A stretch of 64,000 bases of DNA from an uncultured Eubacteriales bacterium (lineage in GTDB: Bacteria; Bacillota; Clostridia; Christensenellales; Aristaeellaceae). Under the pieces are notes generated by a model. It worked only from the letters and a program-made list of their open reading frames with translations. It was not told where the DNA came from and did not search any database. Shown piece after piece: positions 53,520 through 62,122 of the stretch. The stretch lies in contig ONCV01000003.1 in NCBI GenBank assembly GCA_900316415.1, positions 108,775-172,774 on the forward strand. The letters are read 5' to 3'. The translations under genes and the position numbers were made by a program. How positions within the stretch are numbered: the stretch's first letter is position 1; each line of letters opens with the position of its first letter.

Positions 53520-54482
53520 CTAAGTCAGTTCCTCCGCAATTTCCATCAGCCGTCTCATTCGATGATTTACCGCGCTTTTGCTCAGGGGCGGATCCATGCC
53601 TTCCCCCAGCTCCGTCAGGCTCAGATCCGGATTCTCCATTCGCTTCCGGGCGATTTCCCGGAGAGCGGGCGGAAGGGTGAACAGCCCCAACCGCAGACTG
53701 ATATTCCGGCAGGCCTCCGCCTGCTTCTGCGCCGCATCCAGCATCCGTTCGCTGTTATGCTCATCGCAGTTGGAAGCACGCGTCGCCCGTAGCCGGGTCT
53801 GCCTGCGGACGCGGATGCTCTCCAGGCGCAGCACGCTGCCGGAGGCTCCCATCAGCGCCAGCGTGGCGGCAATCTGATCCGCTCCCTTGAGATAAAGCAC
53901 CCGGATTCCCTTCCGCTGATATTCACGGCAGGGCAGTTCGCTCTTCTCCATCAGCTTCCGAAGCGTATCGCCCAGGCTGGGATCCTCCGCCTTCCATTCG
54001 AGGTGGTACGCCTTCTCCGGGGTGCTCATCGTGCCCGCCCCGAGAAAAGCTCCGCGCAGAAAGGCCCGACGGCAGCACTGGCGGGTCATCGGATGCCGCG
54101 GGACGGTTCTCTTCAGCGTGATCCCCTCCTGCTCATCCCGCTCCATCATATGCAGCGCGGTCAACAGGGTCCGGGAGTCCTCCTCCCCAAGGCTCAGCAC
54201 CCAGGTGCGCCGTCCTCCCAGCTGCGAAGTCTGCGTATAGTGAAGGGTCGGGCTCAGGCTCAGCCGCACCTTCAGCAGCTGAAACAGTCGCCGCACCGCG
54301 CCGATGTTCTCCATCCGGTACTGTACGAAAATCCGCCCCCTGCCCCGAAAGGACAGATGCCCGGAGGTCTGGGTCAGCGCACCGATCTCGCTCAGCTGAC
54401 AGCAGCTTTTCCCCAGGGGCAGCCGAACCAGCTCCTCCTTGACCCGGGCGGAAAAGCTGGGCCCGTCTTCCGTATGTTTCAC
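53520..54482 (-). CDS. whiA: Sporulation/division regulator WhiA
   Basis: WhiA (320 residues) links a LAGLIDADG-like fold to a helix-turn-helix and controls cell division and, in Streptomyces, sporulation. The N-terminus FSARVKEELVRLP and the FLRGAFLGAGTMSTPEKAYHLEW region with the LAGLIDADG-like element are typical. The C-terminal HTH has SLTELGEGMDPPLSKSAVNHRMRRL. It lies 18 nt after rapZ. In most Firmicutes YvcK sits between rapZ and whiA, but here it is absent. Confidence 0.95.
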   Translation of the reverse strand: MKHTEDGPSFSARVKEELVRLPLGKSCCQLSEIGALTQTSGHLSFRGRGRIFVQYRMENIGAVRRLFQLLKVRLSLSPTLHYTQTSQLGGRRTWVLSLGEEDSRTLLTALHMMERDEQEGITLKRTVPRHPMTRQCCRRAFLRGAFLGAGTMSTPEKAYHLEWKAEDPSLGDTLRKLMEKSELPCREYQRKGIRVLYLKGADQIAATLALMGASGSVLRLESIRVRRQTRLRATRASNCDEHNSERMLDAAQKQAEACRNISLRLGLFTLPPALREIARKRMENPDLSLTELGEGMDPPLSKSAVNHRMRRLMEIAEELT

Positions 54483-54500
54483 GCCAGTTATCCCCCGCCC

Positions 54501-55400
54501 TTATTCATCCGTCGGGGTCGTCCATCTGGCCTGCTCCAGCTTCAGATCCCGATGGCTGACCTCTGTCGGCAGGCCCAGCTCCCGCAGGAAAGCGCCGATC
54601 TCCTCCGCGATCGCCACGGAACGATGCGCGCCGCCGGTACATCCGACCGCAATCACCAGGCGATGCTTTCCCTCTTCCTGATAATGCGGAATCAGGAATC
54701 GAAGCATATCCCGCCATTTTTCAAGAAATTCGCGGGTATTCGGATGCTCCAGCACAAAGTTCCTGACATCCTCGTCCAGCCCGCTGTGCGTCCGAAGCTC
54801 CTCCATATAAAACGGATTCGGCAAAAAGCGCACATCCATGACAAGATCCGCCTGCCGGGGAAGTCCCCGCTTGAAACCGAAGCTCATGACCTCCGCCCGG
54901 ATCGGCGGCGTCTCCTCGCTGAGCCCGCCCAGCTGCTTCTTCAGGAGGCTTGTAAGCGCCCGGGGCCGGAGGCCGGTGGTATCAATCACATAATTCGCCG
55001 CCTCCCGCAGCGGCTGGAGGCGAACGCGTTCCTCCATGATCGCCTCCGTCAGCGTCAGGCCCTCCCGGGTCAGCGGATGCTCCCGCCGGCTTTCCTTGTA
55101 CCGGTCCAGAAGCGTCTCATCGCTGGCTTCCAGAAAAATGATATCGATCCGATGCCCCAGATTCCGCAGTTCGCTGATCATCCGGGCGGCCGCATCCGCA
55201 TCGAAAAATTCTCCGCTTCGGACGTCCATCCCCACGGTCACCGTGTTCTGCCGGATCGTCGTGGCGGAAAAGGCTTCAATCAAACGGGGCAGCATCACCG
55301 GAGGCATGTTGTCCATGCAGAAGCTTCCCTGATCCTCAAGAAAATGGACGCAGGCCGTCTTTCCCGCCCCGCTCTGTCCGGTAACAATCAGGTATCTCAT
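54501..55400 (-). CDS. rapZ: RapZ/YvcJ nucleotide-binding protein
   Basis: This 299-residue protein is of the RapZ family, a P-loop nucleotide-binding protein. In E. coli it controls glucosamine-6-phosphate synthase through small RNAs. Visible motifs are the P-loop GQSGAGKTACVHFL, the DVRFLPNPFYMEELR motif and the C-terminal GCTGGAHRSVAIAEEI. In Firmicutes YvcJ hydrolyses GTP and ATP, and its role is less clear. It overlaps murB by 4 nt (ATGA). WhiA follows directly, without YvcK between. Confidence 0.94.
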   Translation of the reverse strand: MRYLIVTGQSGAGKTACVHFLEDQGSFCMDNMPPVMLPRLIEAFSATTIRQNTVTVGMDVRSGEFFDADAAARMISELRNLGHRIDIIFLEASDETLLDRYKESRREHPLTREGLTLTEAIMEERVRLQPLREAANYVIDTTGLRPRALTSLLKKQLGGLSEETPPIRAEVMSFGFKRGLPRQADLVMDVRFLPNPFYMEELRTHSGLDEDVRNFVLEHPNTREFLEKWRDMLRFLIPHYQEEGKHRLVIAVGCTGGAHRSVAIAEEIGAFLRELGLPTEVSHRDLKLEQARWTTPTDE

Positions 55401-56281
55401 GCTTCCCGCTCCTCTCCGAGTATCCGGATCTCCGGCTCCAGGAATATGCCCGTCCGCTCCAGGACGATCTGCTGCACCCGCTGGATCAGGGAAAGATAGT
55501 CCGCCGCGCTGTCTCCCCGATTCACCAGAAATCCCGCGTGCTTTTCACTGACGCGCGCACCGCCGACGGTGTATCCCTTCAGTCCGCACTGATCGATCAG
55601 CGCCGCCGCAAAGGCGCCTTCCGGCCGCTTGAAGGTACTGCCTGCACTGGGAATATCCAGGGGCTGCTTTTCCGCCCGCTGGCGGTTCAGCGCGTTCATG
55701 CGCTCCCGGATTTGCTCCGGATTTCCTTCCTGCAGACGAAGCACAACCTGAAGAACCGTTTCACCGGTATCCTGCAGTGCGCTGCGGCGATATCCGAAGG
55801 CAAGCCATTCCGCACTTCTCGTCTCTGCCGTGCCGCTCTCCGTCAAAACCGTCACTTTCTCAACCGTCTGGCACATTTCGCCGCCATAGGCCCCGGCGTT
55901 CATGATCACGCCGCCCCCGACGGTCCCCGGAATTCCCGAGGCAAACTCCAATCCAGTCAGACCGTTCTCTGCTGCCAGATTGGCCGCCGCGCCCATCATC
56001 ACACCCGCTTCGGCAACCAGACGGGTTCCTTCCACCCGGCACTCCCGGAGGCCCCCCGCGGTCCGGATGACCAGACCGCGAATTCCTCCGTCCAGCACCA
56101 GCAGATTGCTTCCATGCCCGATCACTGTCACCGGAAGGTCATGCTCCCGGGCTTCCTCCACGGCCAGCGCCATTTCCCGGGCGGTATGCGGCGTAACCAG
56201 CCAGTCCGCAGGTCCTCCGAGGCGAAGGGTGGTAAATTCCCGCATCGGCGCATTCCGGAGGGTCTGAAATCTTTCGAACAA
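55397..56281 (-). CDS. murB: UDP-N-acetylenolpyruvoylglucosamine reductase
   Basis: MurB reduces the enolpyruvyl group on UDP-GlcNAc to give UDP-MurNAc, using FAD and NADPH. The flavin region includes VIGHGSNLLVLDGGI, FASGIPGTVGGGVIMNAGAYGGEM and the C-terminal SAGSTFKRPEGAFAAALI with the proton-donor serine. The 294-residue length and motifs suit type II MurB. It starts an operon with rapZ and whiA, behind a promoter at 56344. RapZ and MurB both touch amino-sugar metabolism. Confidence 0.96.
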   Translation of the reverse strand: MFERFQTLRNAPMREFTTLRLGGPADWLVTPHTAREMALAVEEAREHDLPVTVIGHGSNLLVLDGGIRGLVIRTAGGLRECRVEGTRLVAEAGVMMGAAANLAAENGLTGLEFASGIPGTVGGGVIMNAGAYGGEMCQTVEKVTVLTESGTAETRSAEWLAFGYRRSALQDTGETVLQVVLRLQEGNPEQIRERMNALNRQRAEKQPLDIPSAGSTFKRPEGAFAAALIDQCGLKGYTVGGARVSEKHAGFLVNRGDSAADYLSLIQRVQQIVLERTGIFLEPEIRILGEEREA

Positions 56282-56343
56282 TCGCTCCTCCCCTTACTGT
56301 TCCGGCCCTTTCGGCTTCCGGCCGGCCCCTTGCAATCCTTTTT

Positions 56344-56372
56344 ATTATACAACAGTTTGCGTACCCGCTCAA
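56344..56372 (-). promoter_or_regulatory. Promoter of murB-rapZ-whiA
   Basis: -35 TTGAGC (56367-56372) and -10 TATAAT (56344-56349) have a 17-nt spacer on the minus strand. The leader to murB is about 60 nt. Confidence 0.75.
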
Positions 56373-56403
56373 GACCCGCGCCGCGGCGCAGGGCCGAAAG
56401 GCA

Positions 56404-56427
56404 TAAAAAAACCTCCCCGAAGGGAGG
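56404..56427 (-). terminator. Terminator of secG
   Basis: Hairpin CCTCCC-TTCG-GGGAGG on the minus strand, with a stable tetraloop, is followed by seven T. It separates secG from the murB promoter. Confidence 0.88.
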
Positions 56428-56445
56428 CAGAAACGCAACAGATGA

Positions 56446-56676
56446 TTATTTCACCACAAGCATGAGCAGGCACAGCACCACAAATACGCCGGCCGCAATC
56501 TTCGTTCCCAGCGCCAGGCGGGCCTCCATCGTCTTGGCTTTGCTCTTGCTGAAATAGCTGTCGTTGGAACGACCGGAAAGCGCACCCATGCCGTCATCGT
56601 CCGAGCTCTGCATCAGAACCGTCACGATCATGAACAGCGCATCAATAATCAACAGGATGGAAAGAACCGTACTCAT
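56446..56676 (-). CDS. secG: Preprotein translocase subunit SecG
   Basis: This small 76-residue protein has two membrane helices (VLSILLIIDALFMIVTVLMQ and AAGVFVVLCLLMLVV). Between them the loop SSDDDGMGALSGRSNDSYF is typical of SecG, which supports SecYE in export. Three starts are possible: ATG at 56676, ATG at 56682 and TTG at 56685. All share the AGGAGG SD. I use 56676 for spacing. Its own promoter and terminator make it monocistronic. Confidence 0.9.
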   Translation of the reverse strand: MSTVLSILLIIDALFMIVTVLMQSSDDDGMGALSGRSNDSYFSKSKAKTMEARLALGTKIAAGVFVVLCLLMLVVK

Positions 56677-56708
56677 CGTCATCAAACCTCCTCGTCATTA
56701 GCCTGAAC

Positions 56709-56737
56709 AGTCTACCACACCCCATGGCAAAAAGCAA
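56709..56737 (-). promoter_or_regulatory. Promoter of secG
   Basis: -35 TTGCTT (56732-56737) and -10 TAGACT (56709-56714) on the minus strand have a 17-nt spacer, between the GntR stop and the secG RBS. Confidence 0.6.
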
Positions 56738-56763
56738 GCTTCCTCCCCAATTTTTTCGGCAGT

Positions 56764-57450
56764 TCAGAGCTCCCGGTTCTGCTTCTGGGCAGCAAGCGCA
56801 GCCAGGCAGTTCTCCATGCTGCGCTCGATATGTTTCCGGGTCAGCTCCGTAAACCGTTCCAGATCCTTCTCCTCCACCAGATCGACCAGCAGATGGTGCT
56901 CCTGGTGCGCCGCGGTTCTCCGGTCCTCCTGCCGGATCGCCATGGCGGAAAAACGGCGGATATACTCGTCCTGCCCCTCAATCACCCGCAGAATCCGCTT
57001 TTGCTGGCTCAGGGAGGTCAGCTGCCAGTGGAACTCCCTGGCCAGGGGGCTCAGTCCCTCCACATCGTCCTTCTCCTGCAGGCGGTCCATTTCAGCCAGC
57101 TTCTCCCGCAGGGAGGCGATATCTTCCGGTGTCGCGTTTTCAATAATGCTGGGAAGCGTCAGCATCTCCAGCGCATTGCGAATGGTGTAGATTTCCCGGA
57201 CATCCTCGATCGTAAACGCCCGGACTACCACACCCCTGCGCATCACATATTCCACCAGGCCATCCCGTTCCAGCTTCCGCAGCGCTTCGCGCAGCGGAGT
57301 CCGGGAAATATGAAGCCGTTCCGCATATTCCGTTTCCACGATCCGTTCCCCGGCGGGAATCTCCCCCGTGATAATTGCCTTCTTCAAAACCTCGTAGGCA
57401 ATTTCCCGGATCGGACGGCTCTCCATCATCGGCTGAAAGGTTAATGACAT
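56764..57450 (-). CDS. GntR family (FadR/FCD-type) transcriptional regulator
   Basis: This 228-residue regulator starts with a winged HTH (YEVLKKAIITGEIPAGERIVETEYAERLHISRTPLREALRKLERDGLVE) and has a C-terminal all-helical FCD ligand-binding domain (about 85-215, with FHWQLTSLSQ). FadR-type members sense carboxylic acids or sugar acids. The ligand here is unknown, and nearby genes do not suggest a pathway. I place the start at 57450 (AGGAGG eight bases ahead). The promoter carries three TTGTAT repeats, which may be its own operator. Confidence 0.9.
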   Translation of the reverse strand: MSLTFQPMMESRPIREIAYEVLKKAIITGEIPAGERIVETEYAERLHISRTPLREALRKLERDGLVEYVMRRGVVVRAFTIEDVREIYTIRNALEMLTLPSIIENATPEDIASLREKLAEMDRLQEKDDVEGLSPLAREFHWQLTSLSQQKRILRVIEGQDEYIRRFSAMAIRQEDRRTAAHQEHHLLVDLVEEKDLERFTELTRKHIERSMENCLAALAAQKQNREL

Positions 57451-57501
57451 TGCATATTCCTCCTTCGAAGCAGATGCAGCTGCATTTGTCCTGCACTTTG
57501 G

Positions 57502-57533
57502 ATACAAATACAACAAAAATACAAAATTGTCAA
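57502..57533 (-). promoter_or_regulatory. GntR promoter with TTGTAT repeats
   Basis: -35 TTGACA (57528-57533) and -10 TATTTG (57505-57510) on the minus strand have a 17-nt spacer. Three copies of TTGTAT occupy 57502-57507, 57508-57513 and 57519-57524 within the -10 and spacer, suggesting an autoregulatory site. Confidence 0.55.
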
Positions 57534-57634
57534 TCCCTTGATTCTGGTTGTCATTGTACCATTCCAGCCATCCGGAAAAAGAAAGGCTGCAGTCTCCGGA
57601 AGCATTCCGCGCCGATAGAAGAAAACTTCTTTTC

Positions 57635-57883
57635 CTATTCCTCGATGCCGTTGATTTTGAAGCGCAGCCTTCTGGCCGGAATCCCCTTCTCCGCTCCGAG
57701 ATTATACATTTTCTCCATCAGCCGGGCCTTCGCCACCCGTTCGGTGACCTCCTCCGAGCTGATGCTGACCTGAAGATCCGGATAATTGGGATCCTGACAG
57801 ATCAGCATGTATTCGCAGGGCTCCCTGGTTCGGTCCACATGCCACCGAATCCGGATCAGTTCCTCCTCCGTCGTCATGCGCAT
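57635..57883 (-). CDS. Hypothetical 82-residue protein
   Basis: This is a small soluble protein of unknown family. It is acidic and basic mixed (MRMTTEEELIRIRWHVDRTREPCEYMLI), with one Cys, no membrane segment and a beta-like middle (DLQVSISSEEV). It starts 12 nt after the alaX stop and is probably co-transcribed with it and cca. A second ATG lies two codons in. No known domain could be assigned by eye. The gap to the GntR promoter, 57534-57634, holds nothing I recognise. Confidence 0.55.
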   Translation of the reverse strand: MRMTTEEELIRIRWHVDRTREPCEYMLICQDPNYPDLQVSISSEEVTERVAKARLMEKMYNLGAEKGIPARRLRFKINGIEE

Positions 57884-57895
57884 CGCTTCCTTTCT

Positions 57896-59101
57896 CTATC
57901 TGTTTCTCCAGTTTCTTCCCTTTCCTTCCGTAACCAGGATCTTCCGGGCAACTTCCGCGCACTGGGGAATTCCCGCTCCGCTGGCCATTTCCGGCTTTCC
58001 GCCTCCCCGGGCGACCCGCCGGATCAGCTCATTCATGTCCGCATTCACATCCCGGCTCCGGGCAAAGGTAAGCCGTTCGCCCACGCTCAGCAGCAGGATC
58101 CGGCCGTCCTGCGCGATATACCGGCTCGCCGCTTCCGCCACCGGTTTCGCATCCGTCTCCTCCAGCGCGGTCACGCTGAGAACAATTCCCTTCAGGCTGT
58201 CCGGATCCTCATTCTCATGAATTCTTGCCAGCACCCGCTCTGTTTCAAACCGGTTCAGCCGCCGCTCCGCATCCGCCAGCCGCGCCTTCAGCTCTCCCGC
58301 GCAGGAGGAGAGCTTCCCGACGGGGCAGGAAAGCACGTTTCCCGCCTTCCGGGCACTGCGCATATACTCCTGAAACAGTTTTTCAGCCCGTCTTCCGCAA
58401 ACAAAGGTGACCCGGACCTTCCCCTTGCTCGGAACTGCGCTGAGGATCTTGATCTGACCAATGCGGCCGGTGGAACTGGGATGGGTTCCCCCGCAGGCCA
58501 CCATCTCAAAATCCCCCATGGCAACGATTCGTACATGGGCGGTCACCGTCGGAGGTTTCCGGAGCGGCAGTCCCGCCAACTCCTCCTCCCCGGGAAACCA
58601 GCAGCGAATGGGGGCATCCTGCCGGATTCGGGCATTCACCCGGTCCTCCAGGGCCTGAATCTCCTCCTCCGTCAGATGGGTTCTCCCCTCCGGGAGGGAA
58701 ACATCGATGCTGCTGTCCTCCGCGCCAAGGTGCAGGCCGATCGTCGTTCCGCCCAGCATTTCCCAGATTGCCCCAGCCAGCATATGCTCGCCGCCGTGCT
58801 GCTCCATATGGTCGGTCCGCCGGTCTCCATCGATGGTGCCGCGCACCTCCGTTCCAGGGGTCAGGGGTGTCTCCGTCCGATGCCAGACTTCTCCGTACCG
58901 ATCCGCCTGCACCTCCAGCACGCGGGTGCAGCCGCCGGTCCAGGAAAGGGTGCCGGTATCATAGGGCTGTCCGCCGGAGGTGGGATAAAACGCGGATCGG
59001 TCGAGCACCGCCCAGTGGCTTCCCCCTTCCTCCCGGATCTGAAGCACCCTGCCTTCAAATTCCCACAGATAGGAGTCCTCATAATAGAGTCTGTCCGTCA
59101 T
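57896..59101 (-). CDS. alaX: Alanyl-tRNA editing protein AlaX
   Basis: This 401-residue protein is a free-standing homologue of the AlaRS editing domain (AlaX-L), which hydrolyses mis-charged Ser-tRNA(Ala) or Gly-tRNA(Ala). The N-terminal beta domain carries AFYPTSGGQPYDTG. The zinc motifs are HMEQHGGEHMLAGAI and CGGTHPSSTGRIGQIKI. The C-terminal DHHA1 domain includes AARYIAQDGRILLLSVG and ends in a glycine-rich SGAGIPQCAEVARK. It overlaps cca by 4 nt, so both belong to one transcript concerned with tRNA quality. Confidence 0.9.
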   Translation of the reverse strand: MTDRLYYEDSYLWEFEGRVLQIREEGGSHWAVLDRSAFYPTSGGQPYDTGTLSWTGGCTRVLEVQADRYGEVWHRTETPLTPGTEVRGTIDGDRRTDHMEQHGGEHMLAGAIWEMLGGTTIGLHLGAEDSSIDVSLPEGRTHLTEEEIQALEDRVNARIRQDAPIRCWFPGEEELAGLPLRKPPTVTAHVRIVAMGDFEMVACGGTHPSSTGRIGQIKILSAVPSKGKVRVTFVCGRRAEKLFQEYMRSARKAGNVLSCPVGKLSSCAGELKARLADAERRLNRFETERVLARIHENEDPDSLKGIVLSVTALEETDAKPVAEAASRYIAQDGRILLLSVGERLTFARSRDVNADMNELIRRVARGGGKPEMASGAGIPQCAEVARKILVTEGKGRNWRNR

Positions 59102-60432
59102 GTTTCCTTCCCCCGTTCCCGGTCAGCCTCCTTCAGCAGGGCTTCCCTCGTGTTATCGATCCTTCCGTCCATGACCCGGCCAAGCAGTATCTCCAGCATT
59201 TCCCCGATTTCCCTTCCCCGCAGGCCGCGGTCCAACAGATCCCGTCCGTTGATTTTCAGGTCTTTCAGCGTGTAGCACGGTCTTTCAGCCAGCACGCTGT
59301 CCAACGCCCGGTTCAGTTCCTCCAGATGCGCCCGGGCATGCTCCGGGTTTCGGGTTCCGGTGGCAATCCGGTCCGCACAGTGAATCACAAACAGGGCCCG
59401 GAGATCTTCTTCTCCGTATTTGTTCAGCCGGCGCAGCAGAAGCCGTTTTTCCGTGCTCAGGGGAATATCATGCGCCTCCACCAGCCGGACAATCCGTTCC
59501 GATTGAGCCCGGTCGAACCGAAGTTTTTCGAGGACTTCCGCAGCCATTCGGGCGGAGAAGGCCTGATGGCCCGCGTAGTGTCCGATTCCCTGCCCATCCG
59601 TGGTGCGCACGTAGGGCTTCCCGCTGTCGTGCAGCAGCATCGTCATCCGGAGTGCCGGATCCTGCGGTACGCCTTCCATCGCACGGATCGTATGCTCCCA
59701 CACGGTATACCGATGATGGGGATTCTGCTGATCGTATCCCACGGCCGGCTTCAGGCAGGGAATCAGAAAGGTAATCACCTCCGGATAACCCCGGAGGATC
59801 CGTCCCATTCCGGCGCCGCATATCAGCTTCATCAGCTCCGTCCGGATGCGTTCCGCCGCCACGCGTTCCAGCGTGGGATACAGCGTCCGGATCGCCCGCT
59901 CCGTCTCTCCTTCGATTTCGAAATCCAGCACCGAGGCGAAGCGAAGGGCACGGAGAATTCGCAGGGCGTCCTCCTCAAAGCGCTGTTCCGGCTCTCCCAC
60001 GCATCGGATCAGCCGGCGGCCGAGATCCGCCCGTCCTTCAAAGGGATCCAGAATCCGACCCAGGTCATCGCAGGCCATGGCATTGATCGTAAAATCCCGC
60101 CGGCTCAGATCCAGATCGATTCTGTCCACAAAGGAAACGGAGTCCGGATGACGGTGATCTGTGTAGGTTCCGTCAATCCGATAGGTCGTCACCTCATAGG
60201 GAACGTGATTCCGTACCACCGTCAGCGTTCCGTGACGCAGTCCGGTTTCCACGAGATGCTCTCCCGCGAAAACCGTTTTCATCTCTTCCGGAAGCGCGGA
60301 TGTGCAGAGATCCCAGTCCCCGGGTGTCCGGCCGAGCAGCGAATCCCGCACACAGCCTCCCACCGCATACGCCGAATAGCCGGCAGACCGCAGACAGGAA
60401 ATCAGGTCTTTCACTTCTTCCGGAATCTGCAT
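59098..60432 (-). CDS. cca: CCA tRNA nucleotidyltransferase (class II, HD domain)
   Basis: This enzyme adds or repairs the CCA end of tRNA. The nucleotidyltransferase site reads AYAVGGCVRDSLLG and DWDLCTSA (GGxxRD and DxD motifs). The RNA-binding NAMACDDLGRILDPFEG follows, and then a phosphohydrolase-like HD domain (LLHDSGKPY). The total of 444 residues fits class II enzymes with an HD domain. It is the first gene of a cca-alaX-hypothetical run. The rplQ terminator lies upstream. Confidence 0.94.
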   Translation of the reverse strand: MQIPEEVKDLISCLRSAGYSAYAVGGCVRDSLLGRTPGDWDLCTSALPEEMKTVFAGEHLVETGLRHGTLTVVRNHVPYEVTTYRIDGTYTDHRHPDSVSFVDRIDLDLSRRDFTINAMACDDLGRILDPFEGRADLGRRLIRCVGEPEQRFEEDALRILRALRFASVLDFEIEGETERAIRTLYPTLERVAAERIRTELMKLICGAGMGRILRGYPEVITFLIPCLKPAVGYDQQNPHHRYTVWEHTIRAMEGVPQDPALRMTMLLHDSGKPYVRTTDGQGIGHYAGHQAFSARMAAEVLEKLRFDRAQSERIVRLVEAHDIPLSTEKRLLLRRLNKYGEEDLRALFVIHCADRIATGTRNPEHARAHLEELNRALDSVLAERPCYTLKDLKINGRDLLDRGLRGREIGEMLEILLGRVMDGRIDNTREALLKEADRERGKET

Positions 60433-60460
60433 GGGATCTCCTTTCTCCAGACGGATTGAG

Positions 60461-60497
60461 AAAACCGCTCTCCATTGTGCGGATGAAGAGCGGTTTC
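60461..60497 (-). terminator. Terminator of the rpsM-rplQ operon
   Basis: Stem AAACCGCTC...GAGCGGTTT with a 17-nt loop on the minus strand, followed by TTTC, lies about 60 nt beyond the rplQ stop. The loop is long, so efficiency is uncertain. Confidence 0.6.
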
Positions 60498-60554
60498 TGA
60501 TTGCTTGATGTGGTTTCCAATTAATGTAGTCAGGCTGCAGAGCAGCCCTCTGGT

Positions 60555-61067
60555 TTACACCAGCTCCAGCACCACCATCTCGGCGGCATCGCCGCGGCGC
60601 GGACCCAGCTTGTAGATGCGGGTATAGCCGCCGGCGCAGTTCTTCTCAGCGTTCCGGGCCTTGTACTTCGGGCCGATTTCACGGAACAGCTTCTCCACGA
60701 CGGGATGCTTGTTGTCCTTGGTACGCTCCCTGTATTCGGCCTTGTTCTCGTCGTCCTTCTTGGACTCCTTCAGGTCATACAGGTACGCCATCATGATCCG
60801 ACGGGCATGCAGCTTGCTCGGTGCATCGTTCTGCACTTCCAGCGTTACCAGCTGTCCCTTGTCGTTATGGGTTTCCTTGGTGGCCGAGACCGTGTTCTCA
60901 CACTCACGGATCGCCAGGGTAATCATCTTGTCGGCAATGCGACGGACTTCCTTGGCCTTGCTCTCCGTGGTCTCAATCCGGCCATACCAGATCAGATTGG
61001 TCACCTGGTTGCGCAGCAGCGCCTTGCGCTGATCAGCCGTGCGACCCAGCTTGCGTTGGTTAGCCAT
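60555..61067 (-). CDS. rplQ: 50S ribosomal protein L17 (extended)
   Basis: L17 is a large-subunit protein. The core [36 protein letters not shown] and [15 protein letters not shown] are standard. The protein has 170 residues against about 120 in Bacillus, because of an insert before LHARR and a second one after the central helix. Similar extended L17 are known in some clostridia. It ends the alpha operon, 57 nt after rpoA. Confidence 0.97.
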   Translation of the reverse strand: MANQRKLGRTADQRKALLRNQVTNLIWYGRIETTESKAKEVRRIADKMITLAIRECENTVSATKETHNDKGQLVTLEVQNDAPSKLHARRIMMAYLYDLKESKKDDENKAEYRERTKDNKHPVVEKLFREIGPKYKARNAEKNCAGGYTRIYKLGPRRGDAAEMVVLELV

Positions 61068-61124
61068 GGGATGTTCCTCCTTCTGGTGATGCGATTCGGG
61101 AATAACCCGACTCGCCTGTCAAAC

Positions 61125-62072
61125 TTATTCTTCAATGGGACGCAGGCCGAGGCCAAGCGCTTCCAGCTTCTGCTCCACTTCCTCCAGGCTCTTCCGGCCC
61201 AGGTTGCGAACCTTCATCATGTCGTCTTCGTTCTTCTGAACGAGTTCTGCGACGGAGTTGATGCCGGCCCGCTTCAGGCAATTGTACGCGCGGACGGAAA
61301 GATCCAGTTCCTCGATGGTCATCTCCAGAACCTTGTCCTTCTTGTCTTCCTCCGGCTGCACCATGCTGACGGGAATCACCTGATCGGTCAGCCCGACGAA
61401 CATTTCCAGGTGCTCCATCAGGATCTTCGCGGCGCCGCTGATGGCCTCCTCCGGCTTCAGCGTTCCGTTGGTCCAGAGCTCCAGCGTCAGCTTGTCGTAG
61501 TCCGTGATCTGACCGACACGGGTGTCTTCCACCGTGTAGTTCACTTTCTTCACCGGAGTGAAGATGGAATCAATCGGAATCACGCCGATCGGCATGCTGG
61601 GATTTTTGTTCTTCTCCGCGCTCACATATCCGCGTCCCCGCTCCAGGGTCAGCTGCATCTGCAGATGAGCGTCCTCGTTCAGGGTGGCAATATGCAGTTC
61701 CGGATTGACGATTTCCACCTCATCATCCGTCTGAATATCCCCGGCGGTCAGTTCCATCGGGCCCTTGAAGTCGATATTCAGCTGCTTCGGACCTTCACAA
61801 AACATCCGGCAGGCCATCGTCTTCAGGTTCAGGATGATTTCGGTCACATCCTCCTTGACGCCCGGAATCGTGGAAAACTCATGCTGAACCCCTTCAATAT
61901 GGACAGAGGATACAGCCACGCCCGGCAGGGAGGAAAGAAGAACACGGCGCAGGGAGTTGCCCAGCGTATGGCCAAATCCGCGCTCCAGGGGTTCGATGGC
62001 AAACTTGCCATACAGCCCGTTCTGCCCGACTTCGACGCATTCAATCCGTGCCTTTTCGATTTCAACGATCAT
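61125..62072 (-). CDS. rpoA: RNA polymerase subunit alpha
   Basis: RpoA (315 residues) forms the assembly platform of RNA polymerase. The N-terminal domain has [28 protein letters not shown], followed by TSVHIEGV-like [19 protein letters not shown]. The C-terminal domain has [21 protein letters not shown] and [15 protein letters not shown], which contact UP elements and activators. I chose ATG at 62072 with an SD GGAGGG. The frame to 62123 overlaps rpsD and is not used. It lies between rpsD and rplQ as in most bacteria. Confidence 0.98.
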   Translation of the reverse strand: MIVEIEKARIECVEVGQNGLYGKFAIEPLERGFGHTLGNSLRRVLLSSLPGVAVSSVHIEGVQHEFSTIPGVKEDVTEIILNLKTMACRMFCEGPKQLNIDFKGPMELTAGDIQTDDEVEIVNPELHIATLNEDAHLQMQLTLERGRGYVSAEKNKNPSMPIGVIPIDSIFTPVKKVNYTVEDTRVGQITDYDKLTLELWTNGTLKPEEAISGAAKILMEHLEMFVGLTDQVIPVSMVQPEEDKKDKVLEMTIEELDLSVRAYNCLKRAGINSVAELVQKNEDDMMKVRNLGRKSLEEVEQKLEALGLGLRPIEE

Positions 62073-62122
62073 TGGTACCCTCCTCAATAGGTTTCTGACC
62101 CGGCGGCCAAAGCCGCCTGTCA

